From: an actinobacterium SCGC AAA044-N04
Lineage (GTDB): Bacteria > Actinomycetota > Actinomycetes > Nanopelagicales > Nanopelagicaceae
Direction of reading: 5' to 3'
DNA length: 64,000 nucleotides
NCBI GenBank assembly: GCA_000378885.1
Contig: KB900456.1
Coordinates: forward strand, 116,446 to 180,445
In this document: piece after piece, positions 19,129 through 27,818 of the stretch
How the letters are laid out: the number at the start of each line of letters is the position of its first letter
Position numbering within the stretch: the stretch's first letter is position 1
Notes under the pieces: model-generated
What the model was told of the DNA's origin: nothing
Seen by the model: only the letters and a program-made list of their open reading frames with translations
Database searches by the model: none
Translations under genes and position numbers: made by a program

Positions 19129-20751
19129 ATGAAGGTTCTATCTCTAGGAAAGCGCAGCGTTGCAGTTCTTGCTGCTCTTGGCCTTGCAGTTGGTGGCACA
19201 GTAGTTACAGCACACGCTGCAGCTCCTGCGTTCATCGATTGCCAGTTATTTGCAGCAGGCGAGCCTGATCACATCGATCCAGCTCTCACATCAACTCTTG
19301 TTGGTGCAAACGTTGCAACAATGTTATTCGATGGTCTTACAGATACAGATGCAAATGGAGCCCTATACGGTGAAGTTGCTTCAAAGTGGAAGACCACTGA
19401 CGGCTCAAAGACTTGGGTCTTCACACTCAAGAAGGGTCTGAAGTTCTCTAACGGAGAAGCAGTTCTTCCTTCATCATTCGTCAACGGCTGGAAGCGCTCA
19501 ATGGATTCCAAGTTGGCTTCAGAAGTTGCATACCACGGTGACTTTATTCTTGGCATGAATGCATACTCAACAGGTAAGGGTGCTTTCCCTTCATCTTCAG
19601 TAGTTGCAGATGACAAGGCAATGACACTTACAGTCAAGATGGAAAACCCAACTTCAGACTGGCCATCAATTGTTGGTCACTCAGTGTTCTCACCAATTCC
19701 TACAACAATGGTTGGTGCTTCAGATAAAGTTGAAGAAGATGGCACAAAGCTAGTTGGAAATGGTCCATTCATGTTGGCTTCAGCAATTACAAAGCGCGCA
19801 GGTGGCGAAGTTGTTCTTGTTCCGAACCCTAACTACGGTGGAAAGACACCAACACTTTCAAAGTTAACTGCAAAGATTTTCTCTGACACAAATGCTGCAT
19901 ACAACGCATTTGCTTCAGGTCAATGCGATTCAGGTCCAATCCCAGCAGGTCGTTACACAGAACTTCTCACAAAGTGGGGAACTAAGGGTGTTAAGTCAAC
20001 TCTTGGAACTGACTACTGGGGATTTAACTGGGAAGATCCAATCGTTGGCGGAACAAAGAACAAGTATCTTCGCTCAGCTATCGCAAAGGCGATCGATCGC
20101 GATCAGATCTCATCAGTGATTTATCAGGGTGTTCGTAAGCCTGCTACAGGTCTACTTCCACCAGGACTTCCTGGCTACCAGTCAGGTCAAGGCCTTACAA
20201 ACTCTCGCGATCTAGCTGGAGCAAAGGCTGATTACAAGCGCTGGTTAGATGCTGGCAACACAACACCTCCTGCAATTCGTCTTTCATACAACGACGGTGC
20301 TGGTTGGGACAAGGTTGCTTCAATCATTATCGCTAACCTCAAGGATGTTGGAATTCCAGCAAAGCTTGATCCATTCGCAGCTGACGGAACATACTTCTCA
20401 AAGATGCGTTCAGGTAAGGGACAGATGATTCGTGCTGGTTGGTTCGCTGACTATCCAATCGCTGACAACTTCCTATATCCATTGCTTCACTCAGCTTCTA
20501 TCGGTGGAGACAATCTAGAGCGTTATAACAGTGCAACATTTGATGCATTGGTTAACTCAGCTCGCTCAACAACTAACAAGTCATTTGCACAGAGTCAGTA
20601 CCGTCGTGCTGAGGTACAAGCTCTACGCAGCGATGTTGTTATTACACAGACCGTTAACCGTGGAATTGCAACAGTGCTTGCACCAAGCATTGCTACATTC
20701 CCAATCACTCCACTTGGAATGATTGTTTTCGATCAGGTTGTAAAGAACTAA
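19129..20751 (+). CDS. Peptide ABC transporter substrate-binding protein (family 5, DppA/OppA-like)
   Basis: Extracytoplasmic binding protein that delivers peptides or similar solutes to the permeases encoded downstream. I chose the second ATG (19129), 8 bases after AAAGGA. A signal peptide covers the first ~28 residues (KRSVAVLAALGLAVGG ... TAHA) with no lipobox Cys, so it is a secreted or wall-held form. The mature part shows family-5 features: EPDHIDPALTST, LFDGLTDTD, the WVFTLKKGLKFSNGE strand and NPNYGG. Codon use is strongly skewed to TCA and ACA, as in pstS, suggesting high expression. It is followed by a hairpin that would make its mRNA more abundant than that of the permeases. Confidence 0.93.
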   Translation: MKVLSLGKRSVAVLAALGLAVGGTVVTAHAAAPAFIDCQLFAAGEPDHIDPALTSTLVGANVATMLFDGLTDTDANGALYGEVASKWKTTDGSKTWVFTLKKGLKFSNGEAVLPSSFVNGWKRSMDSKLASEVAYHGDFILGMNAYSTGKGAFPSSSVVADDKAMTLTVKMENPTSDWPSIVGHSVFSPIPTTMVGASDKVEEDGTKLVGNGPFMLASAITKRAGGEVVLVPNPNYGGKTPTLSKLTAKIFSDTNAAYNAFASGQCDSGPIPAGRYTELLTKWGTKGVKSTLGTDYWGFNWEDPIVGGTKNKYLRSAIAKAIDRDQISSVIYQGVRKPATGLLPPGLPGYQSGQGLTNSRDLAGAKADYKRWLDAGNTTPPAIRLSYNDGAGWDKVASIIIANLKDVGIPAKLDPFAADGTYFSKMRSGKGQMIRAGWFADYPIADNFLYPLLHSASIGGDNLERYNSATFDALVNSARSTTNKSFAQSQYRRAEVQALRSDVVITQTVNRGIATVLAPSIATFPITPLGMIVFDQVVKN

Positions 20752-20771
20752 TTAAAAAGTAGTTCCTCGTT

Positions 20772-20801
20772 GTGAGGGGTCCTCGAAAGGGGGCCCCTCA
20801 C
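20772..20801 (+). terminator. Intra-operon hairpin after the binding-protein gene
   Basis: GTGAGGGG (20772-20779) pairs perfectly with CCCCTCAC (20794-20801) around a 14-base loop; no long T-run follows. Its place between a binding-protein gene and its permease genes is the usual one for a partial terminator or mRNA-stabilising structure that raises binding-protein levels. Confidence 0.7.
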
Positions 20802-20845
20802 TTCGATTTACACCCCAGCATTAATTACCTGTAAGATTGCGAGAG

Positions 20846-21835
20846 ATGTTTACATACACGATTAAGCGATTGCTCCAGAGCCTTATTGTTGTCTGGGCAG
20901 CTGTAACGTTGATGTTTGCACTTTTCTTCATTATTCCTGGAGATCCAATCTCACTTAAGAGTGGTGAAAAAGCTCTTCCACAAGAGATTCTCGATAACAT
21001 TGAAAGAAAATATGGCTTAGATAAGCCAACTTACGTTCAGTATTTCCGTTTCTGGGGAAACCTCTTTCGAGGAGATCTTGGCTATTCCTATAAGAACGAT
21101 AAATCTGTAAATACAATTTTGCATGATGGCCTTTCTACAAGCGCCAGATTGCTGTTTTGGGGCGCACTGCTACAACTCATCATTGCCCTGACTGTTGGAT
21201 TAACGAGCGCAATCAAGCGTGGATCTCTTGGAGATCGCATTGGAACCGTGTTTTCTGTGGGTATTCAAGGTATTCCAGTTTTCGTATCAGGCTTATTAGC
21301 TCAATATCTCTTTGGTGTTTTACCTTTCCAATTACATTGGGATTGGCTCAACTTCTTTAAACCCTGGCCTACAACCTGGCATGCCGGCATTATTCCGGGC
21401 GATAGTTGGAAAGGCGTAGTCCTACCTGCATTAGTTGTTGCAGTAGTTGATGCAGCCTTCATCGCGCGCATGCTGCGCTCATCTTTGCTTGAAGTTTTGC
21501 GTGCCGATTACATCCGCACTGCTTTTGCTAAGGGATTATCTGCAAGACGCGTGTGGTTCCACCATGCACTTCGCAACGCCCTCATTCCAGTTGTTACAGT
21601 CTATGGAACTTCACTTATTGCAATCTTTGGAGTTGCCGTTCAGACTGAGAAAGTCTTCTCTCTCCCAGGAATGGGATCAACTATTGCAGATTCAGCTCTG
21701 TCGCAAGATGCACCAGTTGTGTTAGGTCTTGCCATTGTGGTTATTTCCTTTGGCGCTGTCGTGAACTTAATTGTTGATTTAAGTTATGCCCTCATTGATC
21801 CACGTATCAAAATCGATTCTAAGGCGGTGCATTAA
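20846..21835 (+). CDS. Peptide ABC transporter permease (DppB/OppB-like)
   Basis: Inner-membrane subunit of the peptide importer. The N terminus MFTYTIKRLLQSLIVVW is a typical DppB first segment and fixes the ATG at 20846 rather than the TTG at 20837. Features include FIIPGDPISL after the first segment, the extracytoplasmic loop with KYGLDKPTYVQYFRFWGNLFRGDLGYSY, and the ABC-permease EAA loop RADYIRTAFAKGLSARRVWFHH. Six membrane segments are expected. The last base of the stop overlaps the ATG of the next permease gene. Confidence 0.95.
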   Translation: MFTYTIKRLLQSLIVVWAAVTLMFALFFIIPGDPISLKSGEKALPQEILDNIERKYGLDKPTYVQYFRFWGNLFRGDLGYSYKNDKSVNTILHDGLSTSARLLFWGALLQLIIALTVGLTSAIKRGSLGDRIGTVFSVGIQGIPVFVSGLLAQYLFGVLPFQLHWDWLNFFKPWPTTWHAGIIPGDSWKGVVLPALVVAVVDAAFIARMLRSSLLEVLRADYIRTAFAKGLSARRVWFHHALRNALIPVVTVYGTSLIAIFGVAVQTEKVFSLPGMGSTIADSALSQDAPVVLGLAIVVISFGAVVNLIVDLSYALIDPRIKIDSKAVH

Positions 21836-22710
21836 TGTCTGAAATCGAGCAGATTCCACAATCACTTTCCTATTGGCAAGATGTGCGCAAGCGCTTTTTT
21901 GGTAACAAGATTTCTATTGTCGGTTTAGTCATGCTCGTTTTCCTCATTATTGCTGGAATCGTTGGACCATTTATTAGTGGTTGGAAATATGATGATCTAG
22001 GTCCAGATATTTTGGTTGGACCAGGATCTAATGGTCACTGGCTAGGAACAGATGATTTAGGTCGAGACATCTTTACTCGCGTTACTTTTGGTATTCGACT
22101 TTCTTTAACTGTTGCCATTGTTGTTACGGCAATCTCAGTATTCGTTGGTGTGACACTAGGTGGTATTGCTGGTTACTTCGGTGGCTGGATCGACACAATC
22201 ATCAGCCGCTTTATTGATACCTGGCAGGTAATCCCGTTCGTTCTTATCGGCTTTGCAATTATCACTGTTTTTGGCTCTTCTTTCTGGGTCATCGTGGCAG
22301 CTCTTGTTTTCACGGGTTGGTACTCGACTACGCGTTTATTCCGTGCCTCTGTTATGCAAGTGAAGTCTTTGGATTATGTGGAAGCAGCTCGGGCAACTGG
22401 AGCAAGCACGAAGCGCATCATTTTGCGCCATATTGGCCCAAATGCGATTCCACCTATCATTGTTGTTTTAGCTTTTTCTGTGGCAGGAGCAATCTTGTCT
22501 GAGTCAGTTTATGCATTCTTGGGTGTGGGCTTTCGTGAACCAACTCCATCACTAGGTGTAATGATTTCTAGCTCACGTAACTACTTAACAGATAAGCCTT
22601 TCGTATTCTTTATTCCAGGCTCTGTCTTGGTTCTACTTACTCTTTCAATTGTTCTCATCGGTGATGGTTTGCGCGATGCCCTTGATCCTAAGTTACGAGG
22701 AGTCAAGTGA
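21835..22710 (+). CDS. Peptide ABC transporter permease (DppC/OppC-like)
   Basis: Second membrane subunit, 291 residues. The N-terminal RKRFFGNKISIVGLVMLVF segment, the loop GTDDLGRDIFTRVTFGIRLSL, and the EAA loop DYVEAARATGASTKRIILRH are diagnostic of DppC. The C-terminal LSESVYAFLGVGFREPTPSLG stretch is also conserved. It starts one base inside the preceding stop codon and overlaps the following ATPase gene by 4 bases, so the four transporter genes are translated as a coupled unit. Confidence 0.95.
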   Translation: MSEIEQIPQSLSYWQDVRKRFFGNKISIVGLVMLVFLIIAGIVGPFISGWKYDDLGPDILVGPGSNGHWLGTDDLGRDIFTRVTFGIRLSLTVAIVVTAISVFVGVTLGGIAGYFGGWIDTIISRFIDTWQVIPFVLIGFAIITVFGSSFWVIVAALVFTGWYSTTRLFRASVMQVKSLDYVEAARATGASTKRIILRHIGPNAIPPIIVVLAFSVAGAILSESVYAFLGVGFREPTPSLGVMISSSRNYLTDKPFVFFIPGSVLVLLTLSIVLIGDGLRDALDPKLRGVK

Positions 22711-23705
22711 GTCAGCCACTTCTTCATATCGATAATCTTCACGTTCACTTCAATACCTCAGATGGTTTTGTGCAGGCGATTAACGGTGCATCATTAACTC
22801 TTAATCCAGGTGAAATCGTTGGTCTTGTGGGTGAATCTGGTTCAGGTAAATCTGTAACAGCTATGAGTATTTTGGGATTAGTTCCAAAGCCACCCGCTGT
22901 TTATCCAGAGGGTCGTATTTTATGGAAGGGCATTGATCTTCTAACAACGCCTGACCGCGAACTACGCGAAATTCGTGGTGGGGAAATCTCAATGATCTTC
23001 CAAGATCCAATGACTTCACTTAATCCCGTTTACACAATTGGTCACCAGATCTCTGAAATGATTCGGGTGCACGAGCGCATTTCTGCAAAGGCGGCTAAAG
23101 AGCGCTCTATCGAAATGTTGAACTTAGTAGGTGTTCCAAATCCCAAGCAGCGCGTTGATGACTATCCACACCAATTCTCAGGTGGAATGCGCCAAAGAGC
23201 GATGATTGCAATGGCGTTGTCATGTAATCCTGAGTTACTCATTGCTGATGAACCAACAACTGCCCTAGATGTAACTATTCAGGCGCAAATCCTTGAGATT
23301 TTAGAGAAATCAGCACGTGAACTAAACGTTGCAGTTCTACTCATTACTCACGATCTAGGCGTTGTTGCTGGTATCTGTGATCGCGTTGCTGTTATGTATG
23401 GCGGACGCATTGTTGAAGAGGCACCGGTTGATGATTTATTTGAGCGTCCTTTAATGCCTTACACATGGGGATTAATGAAATCCATCCCACAGATGGATCA
23501 AGTCCAAGGTTCTCGCCTCTACACAATCCCAGGGTCACCTCCAGTCATGTCACGTCCTCCCAAGGGATGTGCTTTTGCTGCGCGTTGTGAGTTTGCAGTC
23601 GATAAGTGCCAGACACAAGTTCCAGAGTTAACTGAATTTGCAGCTAATCGCATGGTGCGCTGCCACCGAGTTTCTGAGCCTAACTTTGTGAAGGTGCTCA
23701 AATGA
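22707..23705 (+). CDS. Peptide ABC transporter ATP-binding protein (DppD/OppD-like)
   Basis: First of two ATPases of the importer, 332 residues, GTG start overlapping the permease stop. Walker A is [12 protein letters not shown], the signature [15 protein letters not shown], Walker [15 protein letters not shown], and H-loop [12 protein letters not shown]. The C-terminal oligopeptide-transporter domain with the four-cysteine cluster ([18 protein letters not shown] ... VRCHRV) is intact; in this family it can bind an iron-sulfur cluster. It overlaps the second ATPase gene by 4 bases (ATGA). Confidence 0.95.
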   Translation: MSQPLLHIDNLHVHFNTSDGFVQAINGASLTLNPGEIVGLVGESGSGKSVTAMSILGLVPKPPAVYPEGRILWKGIDLLTTPDRELREIRGGEISMIFQDPMTSLNPVYTIGHQISEMIRVHERISAKAAKERSIEMLNLVGVPNPKQRVDDYPHQFSGGMRQRAMIAMALSCNPELLIADEPTTALDVTIQAQILEILEKSARELNVAVLLITHDLGVVAGICDRVAVMYGGRIVEEAPVDDLFERPLMPYTWGLMKSIPQMDQVQGSRLYTIPGSPPVMSRPPKGCAFAARCEFAVDKCQTQVPELTEFAANRMVRCHRVSEPNFVKVLK

Positions 23706-24679
23706 GTGAACCATTACTAAGAGTTGTTAACTTAGAAAAGAAGTTTCCAATTCAGCGCGGTCTACTCAAGCGCACCGTTGGACAAATCCATGCTGTTGAT
23801 GGAATCTCTTTTGATATTGCAGCCGGTGAGACTCTAGGTCTTGTGGGTGAATCAGGGTGCGGTAAGTCAACGACTGCCCGTTTAATCCTTCGCTTACTTG
23901 ATCCAACTGCTGGAGAGATTTACTTCAACGGCAAAGAAATTCACACCCTCTCACGAGAAGAAATTCGCAAAGAGCGCAAAGATATGCAGATTGTTTTCCA
24001 GGATCCTTACGCATCCCTTAATCCACGTATGACTGTTCGCCAGATTGTGGCTGAACCTCTCATCGTTCATGGGTTAGCTAAGGATGATTCAGATCCTGCA
24101 GTCGATGAAATGATTGAGCTCTGTGGCCTTTCACGTGAATTCGGTAATCGCTATCCACATGAGTTCTCTGGCGGACAACGCCAACGCGTTGGTATTGCAC
24201 GCGCTCTCGTTACTCGTCCAAAGCTGGTTGTTCTAGATGAACCAGTATCTGCCCTAGATGTTTCCGTGCAGGCTCAAATCCTTAACTTACTTGATGATTT
24301 GCGCGAAAAGTTTGGCTTTAGCTACCTCTTCGTTGCACATGATCTTTCAGTTGTTTCACACATCTCAGCCCGCGTTGCTGTGATGTATTTGGGCAAGATA
24401 GTTGAAATTGGCACACGCGAAGAAATCTTTGAAAACCCACAGCACCCATATACAAAGGCGCTGATTTCAGCTGTTCCTCTAGCTAATCCAAAGCAGGAGC
24501 GAGTCCGTAAGACTTCACGCATTGTTCTCACCGGTGATGTTCCAAGTCCAGCTAATCCACCTTCAGGTTGCCGCTTCCGCACACGTTGCTGGAAAGCACA
24601 AGATGTGTGTGCAACTTCTGAGCCACAACTTCTTTCAATTGGTAAATCACAAGTAGCTTGTCACTTTCCAGAAAAGTAA
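23702..24679 (+). CDS. Peptide ABC transporter ATP-binding protein (DppF/OppF-like)
   Basis: Second ATPase of the importer, 325 residues. Walker A is [13 protein letters not shown], the signature [16 protein letters not shown], Walker [15 protein letters not shown]-loop [11 protein letters not shown]. The N terminus [20 protein letters not shown] is the usual DppF-type opening, and the C terminus has the cysteine-containing [18 protein letters not shown] motif. It overlaps the dppD-like gene by ATGA. A MOSC-domain gene follows after only 3 bases and is probably carried on the same transcript. Confidence 0.95.
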   Translation: MSEPLLRVVNLEKKFPIQRGLLKRTVGQIHAVDGISFDIAAGETLGLVGESGCGKSTTARLILRLLDPTAGEIYFNGKEIHTLSREEIRKERKDMQIVFQDPYASLNPRMTVRQIVAEPLIVHGLAKDDSDPAVDEMIELCGLSREFGNRYPHEFSGGQRQRVGIARALVTRPKLVVLDEPVSALDVSVQAQILNLLDDLREKFGFSYLFVAHDLSVVSHISARVAVMYLGKIVEIGTREEIFENPQHPYTKALISAVPLANPKQERVRKTSRIVLTGDVPSPANPPSGCRFRTRCWKAQDVCATSEPQLLSIGKSQVACHFPEK

Positions 24680-24682
24680 AAA

Positions 24683-25309
24683 ATGAAGGTTCTAACAGTT
24701 AACATCACTAGCGTTGTGCATGAGGGTGAATGGACTGGTAGCGAAGGTAAAACTGGAATTGATAAGCGCGCAGCTCTTGGTCCAGTTCATTTTGCTAATG
24801 ATGAAGTGATAGGCGATGTTGTCGTAGATCGCAATTTCCATGGGGGATATGACCAAGCGGTCTATGCCTATGCACGAGAAGATGCTGATTGGTGGGAAAT
24901 AGAGCTCGGTCAATCAATTGCTAATGGTCGCTTTGGTGAAAACTTAACCACATCAGGAATTGATGTTAATAGCGCACTTGTGGGAGAGCGTTGGAGGATT
25001 GGCACAACAATCCTTGAAGTCTCACAACCACGAATTCCATGCCGAGTCTTTGCTGGATTCTGGCAGCGACCAACGTTGATTAAAGATTTTATGGCAGCCG
25101 GTAAACCTGGAACATATCTACGCATTATTCAAGAAGGCCATATAAACGCTGGCGATGCCATTGAAGTTATTTCTAAGCCAAATCACCGCATCTCAATTGC
25201 AGATCTGTATGCAGCAAAAAATGGAGTACGCTCTAAAATAGACGAGATTGCTGCAGTTAAAGAACTATCAGCTAAATATCAAGAATGGGCTCAAAGCCTG
25301 CGCAATTAA
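24683..25309 (+). CDS. MOSC domain protein (YiiM-like)
   Basis: A 208-residue protein with a MOSC beta-barrel, the domain that binds the molybdenum cofactor or handles activated sulfur through a conserved Cys. Visible blocks are VVDRNFHGGYDQAVYAYAR, RFGENLTTSGID, GERWRIGTTILEVSQPRIPC (the Cys of the family) and RVFAGFW. The length and the C-terminal YAAKNGVRS region match YiiM, which reduces N-hydroxylated compounds such as 6-N-hydroxylaminopurine using molybdenum cofactor. Whether this protein does so is an inference. It follows the peptide transporter by 3 bases and ends 1 base from the stop of the convergent ggt gene. Confidence 0.86.
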   Translation: MKVLTVNITSVVHEGEWTGSEGKTGIDKRAALGPVHFANDEVIGDVVVDRNFHGGYDQAVYAYAREDADWWEIELGQSIANGRFGENLTTSGIDVNSALVGERWRIGTTILEVSQPRIPCRVFAGFWQRPTLIKDFMAAGKPGTYLRIIQEGHINAGDAIEVISKPNHRISIADLYAAKNGVRSKIDEIAAVKELSAKYQEWAQSLRN

Positions 25310-25310
25310 C

Positions 25311-26891
25311 TTAGAGGCCTGCAGCGTGGCCTTCACAGCGCGGATCAGAACCAAAGGCATAGGTTGCATTAGGCAACACCTGCATTAACTGCACAGATGA
25401 ACCATGACCCCAAGCAGCAAGTTCTTTCACATCATGACCCTTGGCTCGAAGTTGATCGAGAACTTGAGTTGAAACACGATTTTCAATCTCGAGCACGCCA
25501 CTGCCATTCTCTTCAGCTGAGCTTTGCCCAGGAGCGTTGAGATGTTGCCATCTAGGTGCCTCGGTCGCTTCTTGTACGTTCATTTTCAAATCAACAACGT
25601 TGATGATTAACTGCAGATTGGTCTGCACCTGAATATTTGCACCAGGTGTCCCACCCACTAAATGCAAAGTTCCATCAGCATTAACTGCAGTAAAGGCATT
25701 GAGGGTGTGTGCTGGGCGCTTTCCTGGCTCAATCATGTTAGGAGAGGCTGGATCTAAAGAGAATCCAGTTAAGCGATTATTTAAAATGATTCCAGTTCCA
25801 GGTACTACCCATGAACTACCAAAGCCATGGAAGACAGATTGAATCCAGGAAACTGCGTTGCCATCCTTATCTGCCACTAAAAAGTAGGTGGTGTCACTGC
25901 CTTCACTGACGGGGGCAATGTCTGTAGCTGCTTTATCCATAGATATTTGGGCGGTGCGCTTATCAATGTTTTCTTTCGACAAAATCTTTGCAACGTTAAC
26001 TTCAATAAATTCAGGATCTCCCAGAATCGCGTTGCGATCAGCAAAACCAGCCTTCTTAGATTCCACTCCAATGTGAATTCGATCAGCTTTACTCATCCTT
26101 GCCAGATCAAAGCGCTCATTAATGAGTAGCTCCTCCATCAAGATCATTCCTTGTGTAGGAGGCGGCTGACCATAAATAGTCAGATCGCGATACTTAATCG
26201 ATAGAGGATCTAGAACTCTGGTGGTGTGTGCCTCTAGATCGTGGGCATTAAACCAACCTTCTGAGCCACTGATGAGTTGCTGGGCAATTCGCCCTTCATA
26301 AAATGCGCTGCGACCACCTGATGCAATCTCGCGTAGTGATTGCGCTAGATCTTTTTGAATAACTAGATCACCAATCTTCACGTTTACATCGATACCCATA
26401 TCTTTAAAGAGAGAAGTATCAGGGGCAAGAGTTAAGTGGTTAGCAATTCTGCGAACAAAACCAGTATTTGCTGGAAAACCATTTTCTGCATAATCAATGG
26501 CTTGTTCTAATAACTTGGCCATAGGTAAGTTGCCATAGCGCTCATGGGCTTCAAACCAGGTTGAAACTAATCCTGGAATGGTTCCGGATTTAAATCCATG
26601 CAAAGGAATCTCTGTGCCATAAGCAGCAGCAGTTGCAGCGTGTGGTGCCTCACCACTGCCGTTAAATGCAAGGTTTGTCTTTGTGCTTGCATGGTGAGTA
26701 ACTAAAAAAGCATCTCCACCTAAATGCGAAGCACCTGGCTCCACAACACAGATCACCGCACTCAGTGCAATGGCAGCATCAATAAATGAGCCACCCTGTT
26801 TTAATATTGAAATCGCAGCGCTCACGGCCAATGGCTGGCTTGCAGCAGCTCCGCCATTTTTGGCATAAACAACGCTTCGGCCCGTTTGCAT
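25311..26891 (-). CDS. Gamma-glutamyltransferase
   Basis: An N-terminal-nucleophile hydrolase of 526 residues that cleaves gamma-glutamyl bonds (glutathione or other gamma-glutamyl compounds). The pro-enzyme would cut itself before the Thr in SEGSDTTYFLVADKDGNAVS, at about two thirds of the chain, to give large and small subunits. Family blocks AALSAVICVVEPGASHLGGD, QPPPTQGMILMEELL and LNNRLTGFSLDP are present, and the C-terminal GGTPGANIQVQTNLQLI is the expected GG motif with substitutions. I see no signal peptide, so it appears cytoplasmic. Next to a peptide importer and divergent from rnpB. Confidence 0.92.
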   Translation of the reverse strand: MQTGRSVVYAKNGGAAASQPLAVSAAISILKQGGSFIDAAIALSAVICVVEPGASHLGGDAFLVTHHASTKTNLAFNGSGEAPHAATAAAYGTEIPLHGFKSGTIPGLVSTWFEAHERYGNLPMAKLLEQAIDYAENGFPANTGFVRRIANHLTLAPDTSLFKDMGIDVNVKIGDLVIQKDLAQSLREIASGGRSAFYEGRIAQQLISGSEGWFNAHDLEAHTTRVLDPLSIKYRDLTIYGQPPPTQGMILMEELLINERFDLARMSKADRIHIGVESKKAGFADRNAILGDPEFIEVNVAKILSKENIDKRTAQISMDKAATDIAPVSEGSDTTYFLVADKDGNAVSWIQSVFHGFGSSWVVPGTGIILNNRLTGFSLDPASPNMIEPGKRPAHTLNAFTAVNADGTLHLVGGTPGANIQVQTNLQLIINVVDLKMNVQEATEAPRWQHLNAPGQSSAEENGSGVLEIENRVSTQVLDQLRAKGHDVKELAAWGHGSSVQLMQVLPNATYAFGSDPRCEGHAAGL

Positions 26892-26957
26892 CCGTGAACT
26901 GTGGCCTATTTTTAAAGGGATTACAAGAACATCAATAATGCAAGTATCCTTAAGGCT

Positions 26958-27307
26958 GAAGAGTCGCCCGGATCACCGCGTTATGAAAGTACCGAGGAAA
27001 GTCCGGACTCCAAAGAGCAAAGTGGTGGGTAACGCCCACCCGGAGCAATCCGCGGGATTAGTGCAACAGAAAGCAAACCGCCAACGAAAGTTGGTAAGGG
27101 TGAAACGGCGGTGTAAGAGACCACCAGTAATTGCAGCAATGCAGTTAGCTATGTAAACCCCACTTGGAGCAAGACCATGCAGTTGGCGCTTGAGAGCTGC
27201 TCGCTCGAGTCAACGGGTAGGTTGCTTGAATCTGTAAGTAATTACAGATCTAGATGGATGGTGATCCCTCGCAAGAGGACAGGATCCGGCTTATAGGGCG
27301 ACTCTTC
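26958..27307 (+). ncRNA. rnpB: RNase P RNA (bacterial class A)
   Basis: The catalytic RNA of RNase P. The P1 helix is formed by GAAGAGTCGCCC (26958-26969) and its exact complement GGGCGACTCTTC (27296-27307). Conserved core elements are GAGGAAAGTCCGGACTCC early in the molecule, the ACAGAAA stretch (CR-II/III region), and AGGATCCGGCTTATAGG near the 3' end. The size of 350 nucleotides fits. The last 19 bases are repeated at 33967-33985, showing that an element integrated here and rebuilt the gene's 3' end. Confidence 0.96.
27289..27307 (+). repeat. attL-like direct repeat in the 3' end of rnpB
   Basis: The 19 bases GCTTATAGGGCGACTCTTC recur without mismatch at 33967-33985, 6678 bases away. The bases on both sides differ (G versus A before, A versus T after), so the repeat boundaries are sharp. 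The sequence is the 3' strand of helix P1 plus the preceding conserved joining bases of RNase P RNA. Confidence 0.9.
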
Positions 27308-27317
27308 ATTAGCAGGA

Positions 27318-27348
27318 GTGGGCGGAGGTTAAATCTCCGCTCACTTTT
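27318..27348 (+). terminator. Rho-independent terminator downstream of rnpB
   Basis: GTGGGCGGAG (27318-27327) and CTCCGCTCAC (27335-27344) form a 10-bp stem (one G-U) with a 7-base loop, followed by TTTTGTTATTT. It lies 10 bases past the rnpB 3' end and inside the island, so the element apparently brought its own terminator for the gene it interrupted. Confidence 0.88.
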
Positions 27349-27369
27349 GTTATTTAAATGTGTTCAGAG

Positions 27370-27442
27370 TTGTCAGAACCTATCCCAAATTTGTCAGATT
27401 TCTCGGTCAGAAAAATCGGACATCGGACATAAATCTCGGACA
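27370..27442. repeat. Clustered short direct repeats near the left island end
   Basis: TTGTCAGA occurs at 27370-27377 and 27391-27398 (21 bases apart) with a related GGTCAGA at 27405, and TCGGACA occurs three times at 27416-27422, 27423-27429 and 27436-27442. The stretch 27345-27515 has no credible gene. Such short repeats about 60-130 bases inside an att site look like arm-type integrase/excisionase sites or an operator for the zinc-ribbon gene. Confidence 0.6.
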
Positions 27443-27515
27443 ACAAACAACTATAAACAACTTCAAAGCGACTTCTCCCTCACTTATTGTCAGTGGCTTC
27501 AGATACCTTCAATCC

Positions 27516-27809
27516 ATGAAGAAATGTCCCGTTTGTAAAACTACTGAAGGTGTTCGACGGTACCTCTATGGGATGCCGAGCGAAGAGCCAGACCCTGCCA
27601 AGTATGTAATTGGTGGGTGCCTAGTTTCGGATGATATGCCTGACTACAAGTGCATCACTTGTTCAACAGACTTCTACAAAGATTCTGAAAAATACCACAA
27701 TCGATTCATTTCGGACGGCTCTGGCATCAATTTCAAATGTCCAGACTGTGAAGCGTGGTTCCCTGCTATTGGTGGGTCAATCAAGCATGAATGCTTCTCG
27801 GAGCAATAA
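27516..27809 (+). CDS. Small zinc-ribbon protein, island cargo
   Basis: A 97-residue protein with two or more zinc knuckles: MKKCPVCKTTEG at the start, YKCITCSTDFY in the middle, and FKCPDCEAWFP near the end. Between them the pattern RRYLYGMPSEEPDPAKYVIGG is a recurring core that I have seen in small uncharacterised proteins of variable bacterial regions; no function is established. The ATG at 27516 is chosen because the longer frame upstream runs through the repeat cluster and has no zinc-ribbon-like content. It converges on the DUF262 gene with 9 bases between the stops. Confidence 0.72.
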   Translation: MKKCPVCKTTEGVRRYLYGMPSEEPDPAKYVIGGCLVSDDMPDYKCITCSTDFYKDSEKYHNRFISDGSGINFKCPDCEAWFPAIGGSIKHECFSEQ

Positions 27810-27818
27810 ATTACTCTT

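Noticed and set aside
27360-27515. The N-terminal extension of the zinc-ribbon ORF as coding sequence
   Set aside because: It runs through short direct repeats and a T-rich terminator edge; the ATG at 27516 begins directly with the CPVC zinc knuckle.
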